Assembly: GCF_021916785.1 (NCBI RefSeq) | Contig: NZ_JAKCFC010000002.1 | Location: 372,001-436,000 of the forward strand | From: Mycolicibacterium lacusdiani | GTDB taxonomy: Bacteria; Actinomycetota; Actinomycetes; Mycobacteriales; Mycobacteriaceae | DNA length: 64,000 nucleotides | Direction of reading: 5' to 3' | Translations under genes and position numbers: made by a program | In this document: one piece after another, positions 25,411 to 34,602 of the stretch | Position numbering within the stretch: the first letter of the stretch is position 1 | Layout: the number at the start of each line of letters is the position of its first letter | Notes under the pieces: model-generated | What the model was told of the DNA's origin: nothing | The model's database searches: none | The model's input: only the letters and a program-made list of their open reading frames with translations

Positions 25411-27072
25411 GTGGCCTTGAATATCGCCGATCTTGCCGAGCACGCCATCGATGCCGTGCCTGACCGTGTCGCCCTCATCTCCGGGGACGAGAAGCTCACC
25501 TATGCCGAGTTGGAGGAGAAGGCGAACCGCCTCGCTCACTACCTGCTCGACCAGGGGGTGAAGAAGGACGACAAGGTCGGGCTGTACTGCCGGAACCGCA
25601 TCGAGATCGTCATCGCGATGCTCGGCATCGTGAAGGCGGGCGCGATCCTCGTCAACGTCAACTTCCGCTACGTCGAGGGCGAACTGAAGTACCTCTTCGA
25701 CAACTCCGACATGGTCGCGCTGGTGCACGAGCGGCGCTACGCCGACCGCGTCGCCAACGTGCTGCCCGAGACGCCGAACGTCAAGACCATCCTCGTGGTG
25801 GAGGACGGCAGCGACGACGACTTCGAGCGCTACGGCGGTGTCGAATTCTTCGCGGCGCTGGAGCAGGGGTCTCCGGAGCGCGACTTCGGCCCGCGCAGCG
25901 AGGACGACATCTACCTGCTCTACACCGGCGGCACCACCGGGTTCCCGAAGGGCGTGATGTGGCGCCACGAGGACATCTACCGGGTCCTGTTCGGTGGCAC
26001 CGACTTCGCGACCGGCGAGCCGATCGCCGACGAGTACGACCTGTCGAAGCAGGCTGCGGCGAATCCGCCGATGGTCCGGCTGCCGATCCCGCCGATGATC
26101 CACGGTGCCACCCAGTCGGCGACCTGGATGTCGCTGTTCTCGGGCCAGACCGTGGTGCTGGCACCGGAGTTCGACGCCGACGAAGTGTGGCGGATGATCC
26201 ACGAGCACAAGGTGAACCTGCTGTTCTTCACCGGCGACGCGATGGCGCGGCCGCTGCTCGACGCGTTGCTCGCCCACCAGGACGAAGGCAACACCTACGA
26301 CCTGTCGTCGCTGTTCCTGTTGGCGAGTACGGCGGCGCTGTTCTCCACCAGCATCAAGGAGAAGTTCCTCGAGCTGCTGCCCGACCGGATCATCACCGAC
26401 TCGATCGGATCGTCGGAGACCGGCTTTGGCGGAACCAGCATCGTGGCCAAGGGTCAGTCGCACACCGGCGGTCCGCGGGTCACCATCGACAAGAACACCA
26501 AGGTCCTGGATGAGGAGGGCAACGAGGTGGCGCCGGGCTCGGGTGTGCGCGGCATCATCGCCAAGTGCGGCCACATCCCGGTCGGCTACTTCAAGGACGA
26601 GAAGAAGACCGCCGAGACCTTCCGCACGTACCACGGTGTGCGGTACGCGATTCCCGGCGACTACGCCGAGGTCGAGGCCGACGGTTCGGTGACCATGCTG
26701 GGCCGCGGATCGGTGTCGATCAACAGCGGCGGCGAGAAGATCTACCCCGAAGAGGTCGAGGCCGCACTCAAGGGTCATCCCGACGTGTTCGACGCCCTCG
26801 TCGTCGGCGTGCCGGACCCGCGCTTCGGCCAGCACGTCGCCGCGGTCGTGCAGCCCCGCCAAGGCGCCAAGCCGACGCTCGCCGAACTGGATGCGTTCGT
26901 GCGCAAGGAGATCGCCGGGTACAAGGTGCCGCGCAGCCTGTGGCTCGTCGACGAGGTGAAGCGCTCGCCCGCGGGCAAGCCCGACTACCGATGGGCCAAG
27001 GACACCACCGAGGAACGTCCGGCCGACGACGTTCACGCCAAGCACGCCGTCGCCCACGGAGCCGTTGAATAG
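25411..27072 (+). CDS. fadD19: FadD19, C26 sterol side-chain acyl-CoA synthetase
   Basis: 553 aa ATP-dependent CoA ligase that activates the oxidised side chain of cholesterol-type carboxylates. AMP-binding P-loop TGGTTGFPKGVMW at about 171-183, the adenylate motif SIGSSETGFGG, the GDYAEVEADG hinge region and the C-terminal lysine in RSPAGKPDYRWAK. GTG 25411 gives the family length; longer in-frame extension would run through the operator and antisense to echA19. The next gene begins at the base after the stop. Confidence 0.95.
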   Translation: MALNIADLAEHAIDAVPDRVALISGDEKLTYAELEEKANRLAHYLLDQGVKKDDKVGLYCRNRIEIVIAMLGIVKAGAILVNVNFRYVEGELKYLFDNSDMVALVHERRYADRVANVLPETPNVKTILVVEDGSDDDFERYGGVEFFAALEQGSPERDFGPRSEDDIYLLYTGGTTGFPKGVMWRHEDIYRVLFGGTDFATGEPIADEYDLSKQAAANPPMVRLPIPPMIHGATQSATWMSLFSGQTVVLAPEFDADEVWRMIHEHKVNLLFFTGDAMARPLLDALLAHQDEGNTYDLSSLFLLASTAALFSTSIKEKFLELLPDRIITDSIGSSETGFGGTSIVAKGQSHTGGPRVTIDKNTKVLDEEGNEVAPGSGVRGIIAKCGHIPVGYFKDEKKTAETFRTYHGVRYAIPGDYAEVEADGSVTMLGRGSVSINSGGEKIYPEEVEAALKGHPDVFDALVVGVPDPRFGQHVAAVVQPRQGAKPTLAELDAFVRKEIAGYKVPRSLWLVDEVKRSPAGKPDYRWAKDTTEERPADDVHAKHAVAHGAVE

Positions 27073-28194
27073 ATGCGTACCGAACTCTGCGATCGCTTCG
27101 GCATCGAATACCCGATCTTCGTCTTCACCCCGTCGGAGAAGGTGGCCGCCGCGGTGACCCGCGCCGGTGGTCTCGGCGTCCTCGGTTGCGTGCGGTTCAA
27201 CCAGGCCGACGACCTCGAGAACGTGCTGCGGTGGATGGACGAGAACACCGACGGGAAGCCCTACGGCGTCGACATCGTGATGCCGGCGAAGGTGCCCACC
27301 GAGGGCACCAGCGTCGACATCAACAAGCTGATCCCGCAGACGCACCGCGAGTTCGTCGACAAGACGCTCGCCGACCTCGGCGTCCCGCCGCTGCCCGACG
27401 ACGAGGCGAAGTCCGAAGGCGTGCTGGGCTGGCTGCATTCGGTGGCGCGCTCCCACGTCGAGGTGGCGCTCAAGCATCCGATCAAGCTGATCGCCAACGC
27501 GCTCGGCTCTCCGCCGAAGGACGTCATCGATCAGGCGCACGCCGCCGGGGTGCCCGTCGCGGCTCTCGCCGGCAGCGCCAAACACGCGCTGCGCCATGCC
27601 GAGAACGGCGTGGACATCGTCATCGCGCAGGGTCACGAGGCCGGCGGGCACACCGGTGAGATCGCGTCGATGGTGTTGGTGCCGGAGGTCGTCGATGCGT
27701 TGGACGGCAGTGCCGCCGTACTCGCCGCGGGCGGCATCGGTTCCGGACGTCAGGTGGCGGCCGCGCTCGCGCTGGGCGCTCAGGGCGTGTGGATGGGGTC
27801 GGCATTCCTCACCGCCGCCGAGTACGACCTCGGAGTGCGTGGCTCGTCGGGTGTCTCGGTGATCCAGGAGGCCATGCTGGCCGCGACGTCGAGTGACACC
27901 GTGCGCCGCAAGATCTACACCGGCAAGCCCGCGCGCCTGCTGAAGTCCCGGTGGACCGAGGCCTGGGACGCCGAGGGTGCACCGGAGCCGCTACCCATGC
28001 CGCTGCAGAACATCCTCGTCAGCGAGGCACACCAGCGCATGAACGAGGCAAAGGATCCGACGGCGGTCGCCATGCCGGTGGGCCAGATCGTGGGGCGAAT
28101 GAATGAGATTCGGCCCGTCGCCGACATCATCGGCGAACTGGTCAGCGGATTCGAGGAGGCCTCGAAGCGGTTGGACGGCATCCGGGAGAACTGA
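27073..28194 (+). CDS. Nitronate monooxygenase/enoyl-reductase-like FMN protein in the fadD19 operon
   Basis: 373 aa, 2-nitropropane dioxygenase/FMN TIM-barrel family. Seen: N-terminal GIEYPIFVFTPSEKVAAAVTRAG, phosphate-binding AGGIGSGRQVAAALALGAQGVWMGSAF and the EAGGHTGE motif. ATG 27073 directly abuts the fadD19 TAG. Related flavoproteins in the sterol gene set act as enoyl-CoA reductases (IpdC-type), so this may reduce a CoA intermediate; the substrate is unknown. Confidence 0.85.
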   Translation: MRTELCDRFGIEYPIFVFTPSEKVAAAVTRAGGLGVLGCVRFNQADDLENVLRWMDENTDGKPYGVDIVMPAKVPTEGTSVDINKLIPQTHREFVDKTLADLGVPPLPDDEAKSEGVLGWLHSVARSHVEVALKHPIKLIANALGSPPKDVIDQAHAAGVPVAALAGSAKHALRHAENGVDIVIAQGHEAGGHTGEIASMVLVPEVVDALDGSAAVLAAGGIGSGRQVAAALALGAQGVWMGSAFLTAAEYDLGVRGSSGVSVIQEAMLAATSSDTVRRKIYTGKPARLLKSRWTEAWDAEGAPEPLPMPLQNILVSEAHQRMNEAKDPTAVAMPVGQIVGRMNEIRPVADIIGELVSGFEEASKRLDGIREN

Positions 28195-28251
28195 CCGGGC
28201 CCGTCCGATTCGTTCAAGACGCGGCGGCACGGCTCGCCTAGCGTCGCAGCC

Positions 28252-28644
28252 ATGGACATCACCCCGCAGTCGACGGTCGTCGAGATCGTCGCCGTCGACC
28301 TCGACCGTTCCCTCGAGTTCTACCGACTGCTCGGGCTCACCGTGCCCGACCCGGACGGGCCGCACGTCGAGGTGACGCTGCCGGGCGGAAACCGGCTTGC
28401 CTTCGACACCGAGGACGTCATCGCCGGTATGCATCCTGGATGGACGCCACCGTCGGGACCGGGCCGGGTGGCGATGGCATTCGGTTTCGCCGGGCCGGAC
28501 GCCGTCGACGCGATGTACGAAAGGCTGACGGGTGCCGGACATCCCGGACCGCTCGAGCCGTTCGACGCGCCATGGGGCCAGCGCTACGCGACGGTGGAGG
28601 ATCCCGACGGTACGTCGGTCGATCTGTTCGCGCCGCTGCCGTAG
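28252..28644 (+). CDS. VOC-superfamily (glyoxalase/bleomycin-resistance-like) protein
   Basis: 130 aa, two beta-alpha-beta-beta-beta modules: TVVEIVAVDLDRSLEFYRLLGL at the start and WGQRYATVEDPDGTSVDLFAPLP at the end, the normal VOC pattern. Substrate not predictable. The last 61 nt overlap the convergent AraC-like gene. Confidence 0.8.
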   Translation: MDITPQSTVVEIVAVDLDRSLEFYRLLGLTVPDPDGPHVEVTLPGGNRLAFDTEDVIAGMHPGWTPPSGPGRVAMAFGFAGPDAVDAMYERLTGAGHPGPLEPFDAPWGQRYATVEDPDGTSVDLFAPLP

Positions 28645-29306
28645 ACCAGCCCGGCCACACTCAGCCCGGAGAACTCGCGGCACTCACGGTGCAGGTGCGG
28701 TTGATCGGCGTAGCCGGCCGCCGCTGCGACGGCGACGGGCGCGACCCCATCGCGGAGCAGCGCCACCGCACGCCGGAACCGCAGGATCCGCCTGAGGGTC
28801 GCTGGGCCGTAGCCGTACACCGCGACGCTTTGACGGTGCAGCGTCCTGCTCGACCAGCCGACTTCGTCGGCGACGGCGCCTACCGTGGCGCCCGCCGCCA
28901 GTCGCGTCGTCACGTGATGAACCGTGTGCAGCGGCCACGGCGCCGTCTGACCTCGGACGGGCCGCGCCGCCAATTCCACTGCCAGGTCCTAGAGCCGGAG
29001 ATGGGATGTCGCGGAACACACTTCTGCGAGCGGCACACGACGGTCCCGCAGCTCGACGGCGGGCACGCCGAGAAGCCGGGGGAGAGCGCCGGGTCGAAAG
29101 CGCAGCCCGGCGATGGGCTCCCCGTCCAGGGTGGCGTCGAGTGCCGTGGTGTCCGGACCGGCAACCACCACGCGGCCGCCCATGCGGATGAGGTCCATGC
29201 ACCCGTCGGGCAGTACCCGAACCCCTCCGCCTTCGCCGTCGGCGACCCACGCCGTTTCGACGAGGCCGTGCAGCGCAGCGGGTGCGGGCATCTCGCGGTA
29301 TCCCAC
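28584..29306 (-). pseudogene. AraC-family regulator interrupted by an in-frame TAG
   Basis: From ATG 29306 the frame encodes the sensory half (MGYREMPAPAALHGLVETAW to SATSHLRL), meets TAG at 28989-28991, and continues in the same frame (DLAVELAARPVRG) into an intact AraC HTH domain (GWSSRTLHRQ, GYADQPHLHRECREFSGLS) to the stop at 28584. Nothing is deleted; one base change (for example CAG to TAG) would explain it. The 240-codon length is normal for this compact AraC subgroup. It may be a true nonsense mutation or a base error; a reinitiated HTH-only protein from GTG 28979 is also conceivable. Confidence 0.75.
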
Positions 29307-29316
29307 GATGGCCAGG

Positions 29317-30828
29317 CTAGCGACGAATGGGGTGCACCGCGTCGGAGCAGTCGGTGCCCTCGGCGGACAGCACCCGTTTGAGTACCTTGAACGTCGCGGT
29401 CCGCGGCAGCGCGGTGCTGACGCGCACGAACTTCGGCCACTGCTTCGGCCCGAGATCCGACTGCTCTGCCAGGAACGACGCGAAGGCGTTGGCGTCGAAT
29501 TCGGCGCCGTCGACGAGCACCATGGCGGCCATCACCTGATCGCCCACGGCGGGGTCGGGTATGGGATAGACGGCCGTTTCGACGACGTCGGGATGCCGCA
29601 ACAGGATCCGCTCGATCGGCGCGGTGCCGAGGTTCTCGCCGTCGACCCGCATCCAATCCCCGAGTCGCCCAGCGAAATAGGCATAGCCGTGCTCGTCGCG
29701 GTAGGCGAGGTCACCGCTGTGGTAGACGCCGCCCGCCATCCGCTGGGCCTCGGCGCCCTCGTCACGGTAGTAGCCACGGAACCATCCGGGCCCGGTCGGG
29801 TTGATCAGTTCGCCCACCGTGCCCGGCGGGCAGGGTTCGCCGGTGTCGACGTCGACGATGTCGACCTCGTCGGTCAGCGGTCCGAGCGACCCGTCGGGCG
29901 TATCGGGGGTCCGCGCGATCGCGACGCCACCCTCGGTGGACCCGAACCCGTCGACGACGATCACGCCGAAGCGCTTGCCGAACCGGACGACGTCGCGTGG
30001 CGCACCCTCGTTGCCGTAGAGGAACCGCAACGGATTGTCCGCGTCGTCTGGCTGCTCGGGGGTGGCCAGCACGTAGGACAGCGGCTTGCCGACGTAGTTG
30101 GCGTACGTCGCCCCGTACCGTCGGACGTCCGGGATGAACCGAGATGCGGAGAACTTGCGCCGCAACGCGATCGAGCCGCCTGCGGCGACCGCCACGGCCC
30201 AACCGGCCATGACCGCGTTGGAGTGGAACAGCGGCATCGACAGGTAGAACACGTCAGTGGTGCCGAGGCCGAAGCGATCGGCGAGCATCCTGCCCGGGAA
30301 CGCCACCTTCTCGTGGGTGACCCGCACCGCCTTCGGCTCACCGCTGGTGCCCGAGGTGAAGATCAGCATGTAAAGGTCATCGGGATGCAGGTCGGCGAAC
30401 GTCACGGGCGCATCGCCGTGCCGAGCGAGTTCAGCTGCCCATTGCGGTGATTCGACGTCGACGACGTCCACGCCGACGGTGCTGCCGTCGAGGGCGTCGG
30501 CACCGTCGGTGAGCACCAGCTGACAGTCGGCGTGCGCGACGTCGCGCGCCAACGCCGCACCGCGGCGCGTCGGGTTCAGGCCCACCGGAACGATCCCGGA
30601 CAGCCCGGCGGCGACGAGCACCGTGGAGAAGAACGGCGTGTTCCCGAGCAGCACGCCGACGTGTGGCGGCTTGTCGGGATCGAGCCGCGCGCGCAGCGCC
30701 GATGCCAACCGCGCCGCCGCACCGACGTGGTCGCGCCAACTGACGAAGTCATCGCCGTCGTGGACGCCGCGATCGGTGACGTCCACGAGCGGTCTCAGCA
30801 GCTCGGTGACGGTGGGGTTGCCTGGCAC
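29317..30828 (-). CDS. fadD17: FadD17, sterol side-chain acyl-CoA synthetase
   Basis: 503 aa CoA ligase. P-loop FTSGTSGEPKAVRVTHE at about 155-171, adenylate motif VDGFGSTEGG, hinge GRLGDWMRVDGENLG. Third gene of the fadE26-fadE27-fadD17 set (Rv3504-Rv3506 order), activating side-chain or ring intermediates of shorter chain length than FadD19. The GTG at 30828 gives the length of the M. tuberculosis protein; the repeat element upstream provides GAGGAG at 30841-30846. A TTG at 30852 inside that element is in frame but unlikely. Confidence 0.9.
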   Translation of the reverse strand: MPGNPTVTELLRPLVDVTDRGVHDGDDFVSWRDHVGAAARLASALRARLDPDKPPHVGVLLGNTPFFSTVLVAAGLSGIVPVGLNPTRRGAALARDVAHADCQLVLTDGADALDGSTVGVDVVDVESPQWAAELARHGDAPVTFADLHPDDLYMLIFTSGTSGEPKAVRVTHEKVAFPGRMLADRFGLGTTDVFYLSMPLFHSNAVMAGWAVAVAAGGSIALRRKFSASRFIPDVRRYGATYANYVGKPLSYVLATPEQPDDADNPLRFLYGNEGAPRDVVRFGKRFGVIVVDGFGSTEGGVAIARTPDTPDGSLGPLTDEVDIVDVDTGEPCPPGTVGELINPTGPGWFRGYYRDEGAEAQRMAGGVYHSGDLAYRDEHGYAYFAGRLGDWMRVDGENLGTAPIERILLRHPDVVETAVYPIPDPAVGDQVMAAMVLVDGAEFDANAFASFLAEQSDLGPKQWPKFVRVSTALPRTATFKVLKRVLSAEGTDCSDAVHPIRR

Positions 30829-30840
30829 GCTGACCAGATG

Positions 30841-30861
30841 CTCCTCGCGCAAGCGCTCGTC
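30841..30861 (-). repeat. Ribosome-binding repeat element, copy upstream of fadD17
   Basis: Minus strand reads GACGAGCGCTTGCGCGAGG followed by AG, a variant of the element found before ltp3, yrbE4B and mce4B. It lies between the fadE27 stop (30866) and the fadD17 start (30828). Confidence 0.65.
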
Positions 30862-30865
30862 GGCC

Positions 30866-31963
30866 TCAGGCAGGCGTCTCGGCGAGTTCGCGGCCGATGC
30901 GCAACAACGCCCCGGTGGCTCCGCCTACGCCGAACTCGGTCTGCTTGGCTGCCAAGAAGTAGCGGTGGATCGGATGGTCGGTGTCGATGCCGACCCCGCC
31001 GTGGACGTGAACGGCGGTGTGGGCGACGCGATGTCCCGCCTCGGCCGCCCAGAAGGCGGCGGTGCCGACCTCGAGGTCGGACGGCAGGTCCTCCGACAGA
31101 CGCCATGCCGCCTGCGTCACCGTCAGGCGCAGCGCCTTGATGTCGATGTAGCCGTCGGCAAGCCGTGCCGAGACGGCCTGGAAGCTGCCGATCGGACGGT
31201 CGAACTGTTCGCGTTCGCGGGCGTAGGTCGCGGTGAGTTCGAGCGCCCGTTCCAGCGTGCCGAGCTGAAACGCGCTGCGGGCCAGCGTGCCCCGTGTCGT
31301 CAGCCACGCCGCGGCCTCGCCGCCTCCGACGGTGCGGTCGGCGGAGACCTCGACGTCCTGCAGGTCGAGGTGCCCGACGCTGCCGTGCCCGGTGGTGGCC
31401 AGCGAGGCGGCCGACACCCCGGCGTCGCTCGCGGCGACGAGGAAGACCTTGGTGCCCTCATCGGTCTCGGCGGGCACCAGGAAGGCGTCGGCGACCGGGC
31501 CGAACGGTACGAGTGCGCGGGTGCCGGTCAACCGGTACCCGCCGTCGGCCGTCGTCGCCTGCACGGGTCCCTGGCCCATCTCGGCGTCGAGCGCGACGGT
31601 GAGGATCTTCTCGCCCTTGATCGCCGGCGTCGCCCACTGCGCCTGCAGTTCGGCGGATCCGAACCGCGCCAATGCTCCAGCGCCCAGGACGACGGACTCC
31701 AGGTACGGCACGGCGGCCATCTGGCGGCCCAGTGCCGTCAGCACCGCGACCTCCTCGACGACGCCGAACCCGCCGCCGCCCAACGATTCCGGTGCGGTGG
31801 TGGACAGCACGTCGGCGTCGACGAGCTTGGTCCAGAGGTCGCGGTCGAAGCGCTGGTCGAGTCCGTCGAGCTGGCGCTGATGTTCGGGCGTGCACACCGA
31901 GTCGGTGATGGTCCGCACCAGCCCGCCCAGGTCGGTCGAGGCCTCAGTAGGTGAGAAGTCCAT
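30866..31963 (-). CDS. fadE27: FadE27 (ChsE5), acyl-CoA dehydrogenase subunit
   Basis: 365 aa acyl-CoA dehydrogenase fold that forms a heterotetramer with FadE26 for sterol side-chain alpha,beta-dehydrogenation. Seen: N-terminal helical domain with TTAPESLGGGGFGVVEEVAVL, middle beta-domain (GTRALVPFG, HLDLQDVEVSAD) and C-terminal helices with REQFDRPIGSFQAV and HVHGGVGIDTDHPIHRYF. As in other paired ChsE proteins, one subunit supplies the catalytic glutamate and the partner completes the FAD site. ATG 31963, 21 nt after the fadE26 stop. Confidence 0.92.
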   Translation of the reverse strand: MDFSPTEASTDLGGLVRTITDSVCTPEHQRQLDGLDQRFDRDLWTKLVDADVLSTTAPESLGGGGFGVVEEVAVLTALGRQMAAVPYLESVVLGAGALARFGSAELQAQWATPAIKGEKILTVALDAEMGQGPVQATTADGGYRLTGTRALVPFGPVADAFLVPAETDEGTKVFLVAASDAGVSAASLATTGHGSVGHLDLQDVEVSADRTVGGGEAAAWLTTRGTLARSAFQLGTLERALELTATYAREREQFDRPIGSFQAVSARLADGYIDIKALRLTVTQAAWRLSEDLPSDLEVGTAAFWAAEAGHRVAHTAVHVHGGVGIDTDHPIHRYFLAAKQTEFGVGGATGALLRIGRELAETPA

Positions 31964-31984
31964 GTCGTCGTCTCCGTCTTCGCT

Positions 31985-33166
31985 TTAGCGGTTGACCCGG
32001 GGCAGCCCGAGGGCCACCATGCCGATGATGTCGCGCTGAATCTCGTTGGTGCCGCCGCCGAAGGTGAGGATGAGGCACGAGCGGTGCATGCGTTCGATGC
32101 GGCCGCGCAGCAGCGCGCCGGGGGAGTCGGTGCGCAACGTGGCAGCCGTGCCGAGCACCTCCATCAGGAGGCGGTAGGCCTCGGTCGCCAGCTCGGTGCC
32201 GTACACCTTGGCTGCCGAGGCGTCGGCCGGTGACGGTGACGCGTCGGTGGTCGACGCCAGCTCCCAGTTGATGAGTTTGAGCACCTCGGCCTTGGCGTGG
32301 ACGCGAGCGAGGTTGAGCTGCACCCACTCCGAGTCGATGAGCCGCTTGCCGTGCATGTCCTTGGTGTTCTGCGCCCATTCGCGAACCGCGTCGAGCGCCA
32401 CGTAGATCGGCTGCGCCGACACCAGTGCGACGCGCTCGTGGTTGAGCTGATTGGTCACCAGCTTCCAGCCGGCGTTCTCCTCGCCGACCAGGCTGGACGT
32501 CGGCACGCGGACGTCCTGGTAGTACGTGGCGCTGGTGTCGACACCGCTCATGGTGTGCACCGGCGTCCAGGAGAAGCCCTCGGCCGTGGTCGGCACGATC
32601 AGCATCGAGATGCCGCGGTGCTTCTTGGCCTCTTGGTTCGTGCGCACGGCCAACCAGACGTAGTCGGCGTAGGCGATCAGGCTGGTCCACATCTTCTGGC
32701 CGTTGATCACGTAGTCGTCACCGTCGCGCACGGCGGTGGTGCGCAGCGCTGCGAGGTCGGTGCCTGCGCCCGGCTCGGAGTAGCCGATGGAGAAGTGCAG
32801 CTTGCCCGCCGCGATCTTGGGCAGGAAGAAGTTCTTCTGCTCCTCGGTGCCGAAGTGCATGATCGTCGGCGCGACGGAGTTGATGGTCAGGAACGGCACC
32901 GGCACGTTGGCGATCGATGCCTCGTCGTTGAAGATGAGGCCGTCCATCGGTGGGCGTGCCTGCCCGCCGTACTCCTTGGGCCACGACAGGGTCAGCCAGC
33001 CGTCCTTGCCCATCTGCTCGACGGTCTCGCGGTACACGTTGCCGCGGCCCATCTCACCGTCGCTGGAGGTGAGCGCCTCGGCACGCTCGGGAGTCATGAG
33101 CTTGCCGAAGTACGAGCGCAGCTCGCGGCGCAAGTCCTCCTGCTCGGGGCTGTAGCCGATGCGCAT
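31985..33166 (-). CDS. fadE26: FadE26 (ChsE4), acyl-CoA dehydrogenase subunit
   Basis: 393 aa partner of FadE27. FAD/substrate motifs FSIGYSEPGAGTDLAALRT and GQKMWTSLIAYADYVWLA in the beta-domain, the candidate catalytic glutamate in QLNHERVALVS, and the C-terminal FGGGTNEIQRDIIGMVALGLPR. ATG 33166 follows GGAGGAAG at an ideal distance; an upstream GTG (33181) lies inside that ribosome-binding site. First gene of the operon, KstR operator 66 bp upstream, divergent from fdxD. Confidence 0.93.
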   Translation of the reverse strand: MRIGYSPEQEDLRRELRSYFGKLMTPERAEALTSSDGEMGRGNVYRETVEQMGKDGWLTLSWPKEYGGQARPPMDGLIFNDEASIANVPVPFLTINSVAPTIMHFGTEEQKNFFLPKIAAGKLHFSIGYSEPGAGTDLAALRTTAVRDGDDYVINGQKMWTSLIAYADYVWLAVRTNQEAKKHRGISMLIVPTTAEGFSWTPVHTMSGVDTSATYYQDVRVPTSSLVGEENAGWKLVTNQLNHERVALVSAQPIYVALDAVREWAQNTKDMHGKRLIDSEWVQLNLARVHAKAEVLKLINWELASTTDASPSPADASAAKVYGTELATEAYRLLMEVLGTAATLRTDSPGALLRGRIERMHRSCLILTFGGGTNEIQRDIIGMVALGLPRVNR

Positions 33167-33231
33167 CGCGTCTTCCTCCACTGTTCTGGCCGTTTCAGCA
33201 GGGCCGAAAAGCCCCGTCGATCACCCCCGGT

Positions 33232-33245
33232 TGTAACACGTTCTA
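33232..33245. promoter_or_regulatory. KstR operator, fadE26 / fdxD
   Basis: TGTAACACGTTCTA, complete match, between fadE26 (start 33166, -) and fdxD (33351, +); likely serves both. Confidence 0.88.
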
Positions 33246-33350
33246 GTCTTGGAATCCAGGTCATGCTTTACTGCCATCGTTCGAACGGGGAGATATCGTG
33301 ACCCGTTACGACCGGCGGGTCATCCGCACCCTGGCTGCGAGGAGGTTGTC

Positions 33351-33542
33351 ATGCACGTGGAAGTAGACCGGGATCGCTGCGAGGGAAACGCGGTGTGCTT
33401 GGGTATTGCGCCCGACCTGTTCGATTTGGACGACGAGGACTACGCCGTCGTCAAGGTCGATCCGGTGCCGGCCGACCAGGAGGGCCTGGCCGAGCAATCC
33501 ATCGCGGAATGCCCCCGCGCCGCGCTGACCCGCAGAGACTAG
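33351..33542 (+). CDS. fdxD: FdxD, 3Fe-4S-type ferredoxin
   Basis: 63 aa, the same length as Rv3503c. Cysteines C10, C16 and C54 (RCEGNAVC ... ECPRAAL) fit a three-cysteine 3Fe-4S cluster of the type that feeds P450s and other sterol oxygenases. ATG 33351 with GAGGAGG at 33339-33345; the upstream in-frame region has no family similarity. hsd4A follows 13 nt later. Confidence 0.92.
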   Translation: MHVEVDRDRCEGNAVCLGIAPDLFDLDDEDYAVVKVDPVPADQEGLAEQSIAECPRAALTRRD

Positions 33543-33555
33543 AGGTATTCATAAA

Positions 33556-34491
33556 GTGACGAACGACGGCACTCAGAACTCCAATGACGCCGGCGACCTG
33601 TCCGGCTTGGTCGCCGTGGTGACCGGCGCGGCTGCAGGGCTCGGCCGGGCGGAGGCGATCGGGCTGGCCCGCCAGGGCGCCACGGTGGTGGTCAACGACA
33701 TCGCACCGGCACTGGACAAGTCGGACGTGCTCGACGAAATCGCGTCCGTGGGGTCCAAGGGCGTGGCCGTCGCAGGCGACATCAGCGAGCGCGCCACCGC
33801 CGACGAGTTGGTCAGCACCGCCGACGGACTCGGTGGTCTGGCGATCGTGGTCAACAACGCGGGCATCACGCGGGACCGCATGTTGTTCAACATGTCCGAC
33901 GAGGACTGGGACGCCGTCATCGCCGTACACCTGCGCGGCCACTTCCTGCTGACCCGCAATGCGGCGACCTACTGGCGCGACAAGGCGAAGGCCAACGGCG
34001 GCACGGTGTACGGCCGCATCGTCAACACGTCGTCGGAGGCCGGGCTCGCCGGTCCCGTCGGCCAGGCGAACTACGGAGCGGCGAAGGCGGGCATCACCGC
34101 GTTGACGCTGACCGCGGCACGCGGACTCGGCCGGTACGGCGTGCGCGCGAACGCGATTGCGCCGCGGGCACGGACCGCGATGACCGCCGACGTCTTCGGC
34201 GACGCCCCCGAACTGAGCGAGGGGCAGATCGACGAGCTGTCGCCGGAGCACGTCGTCAACCTCGTGCGGTTCCTGTCGTCCCCGGCATCGGAAGGGGTCA
34301 ACGGGCAGCTGTTCATCGTCTACGGTCCAACCGTGACGTTGGTCGCCGCACCGACGGTGGAGAAGCGATTCACCGCGAACTCCGACGCGTGGGCTGCGGA
34401 CGACCTCGACGACACACTGCGCGCGTACTTTGCTGACCGGGACCCCGAACGCGGTTTCTCGGCCAGCGCGTTGATGGCTGCGCAAGACTGA
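33556..34491 (+). CDS. hsd4A: Hsd4A, 17-beta-hydroxysteroid / 3-hydroxyacyl-CoA dehydrogenase
   Basis: 311 aa SDR. NAD-binding VTGAAAGLGRAEAIGLA, NNAG at about 100, catalytic Ser in NTSSEAG and YGAAK, plus a C-terminal extension of about 60 residues (from GPTVTLVAAPTVEK) typical of the multifunctional-enzyme type 2 SDRs. Hsd4A is known in mycobacteria as a dual 17-beta-HSD and side-chain beta-hydroxyacyl-CoA dehydrogenase. GTG 33556. Operon with fdxD. Confidence 0.92.
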   Translation: MTNDGTQNSNDAGDLSGLVAVVTGAAAGLGRAEAIGLARQGATVVVNDIAPALDKSDVLDEIASVGSKGVAVAGDISERATADELVSTADGLGGLAIVVNNAGITRDRMLFNMSDEDWDAVIAVHLRGHFLLTRNAATYWRDKAKANGGTVYGRIVNTSSEAGLAGPVGQANYGAAKAGITALTLTAARGLGRYGVRANAIAPRARTAMTADVFGDAPELSEGQIDELSPEHVVNLVRFLSSPASEGVNGQLFIVYGPTVTLVAAPTVEKRFTANSDAWAADDLDDTLRAYFADRDPERGFSASALMAAQD

Positions 34492-34498
34492 CAGTCTT
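34484..34498 (+). terminator. Short hairpin at the hsd4A stop
   Basis: AAGACT-GAC-AGTCTT then GGTTGT: a 6-bp stem across the hsd4A stop codon, followed by a T-containing stretch. Weak; read-through toward mce4 is possible. Confidence 0.35.
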
Positions 34499-34521
34499 GG
34501 TTGTCAGTGCACGCAGGGCAC

Positions 34522-34535
34522 TAGAACACGTTATA
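34522..34535. promoter_or_regulatory. KstR operator 1 of mce4
   Basis: TAGAACACGTTATA, complete consensus match, 227 bp upstream of the yrbE4A start. Confidence 0.85.
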
Positions 34536-34602
34536 GAATGACCTAGGTCACACATGCTTCTACCAGCACGAATATGGCGATTTGTACTGGTTTTGTCGTT
34601 CT

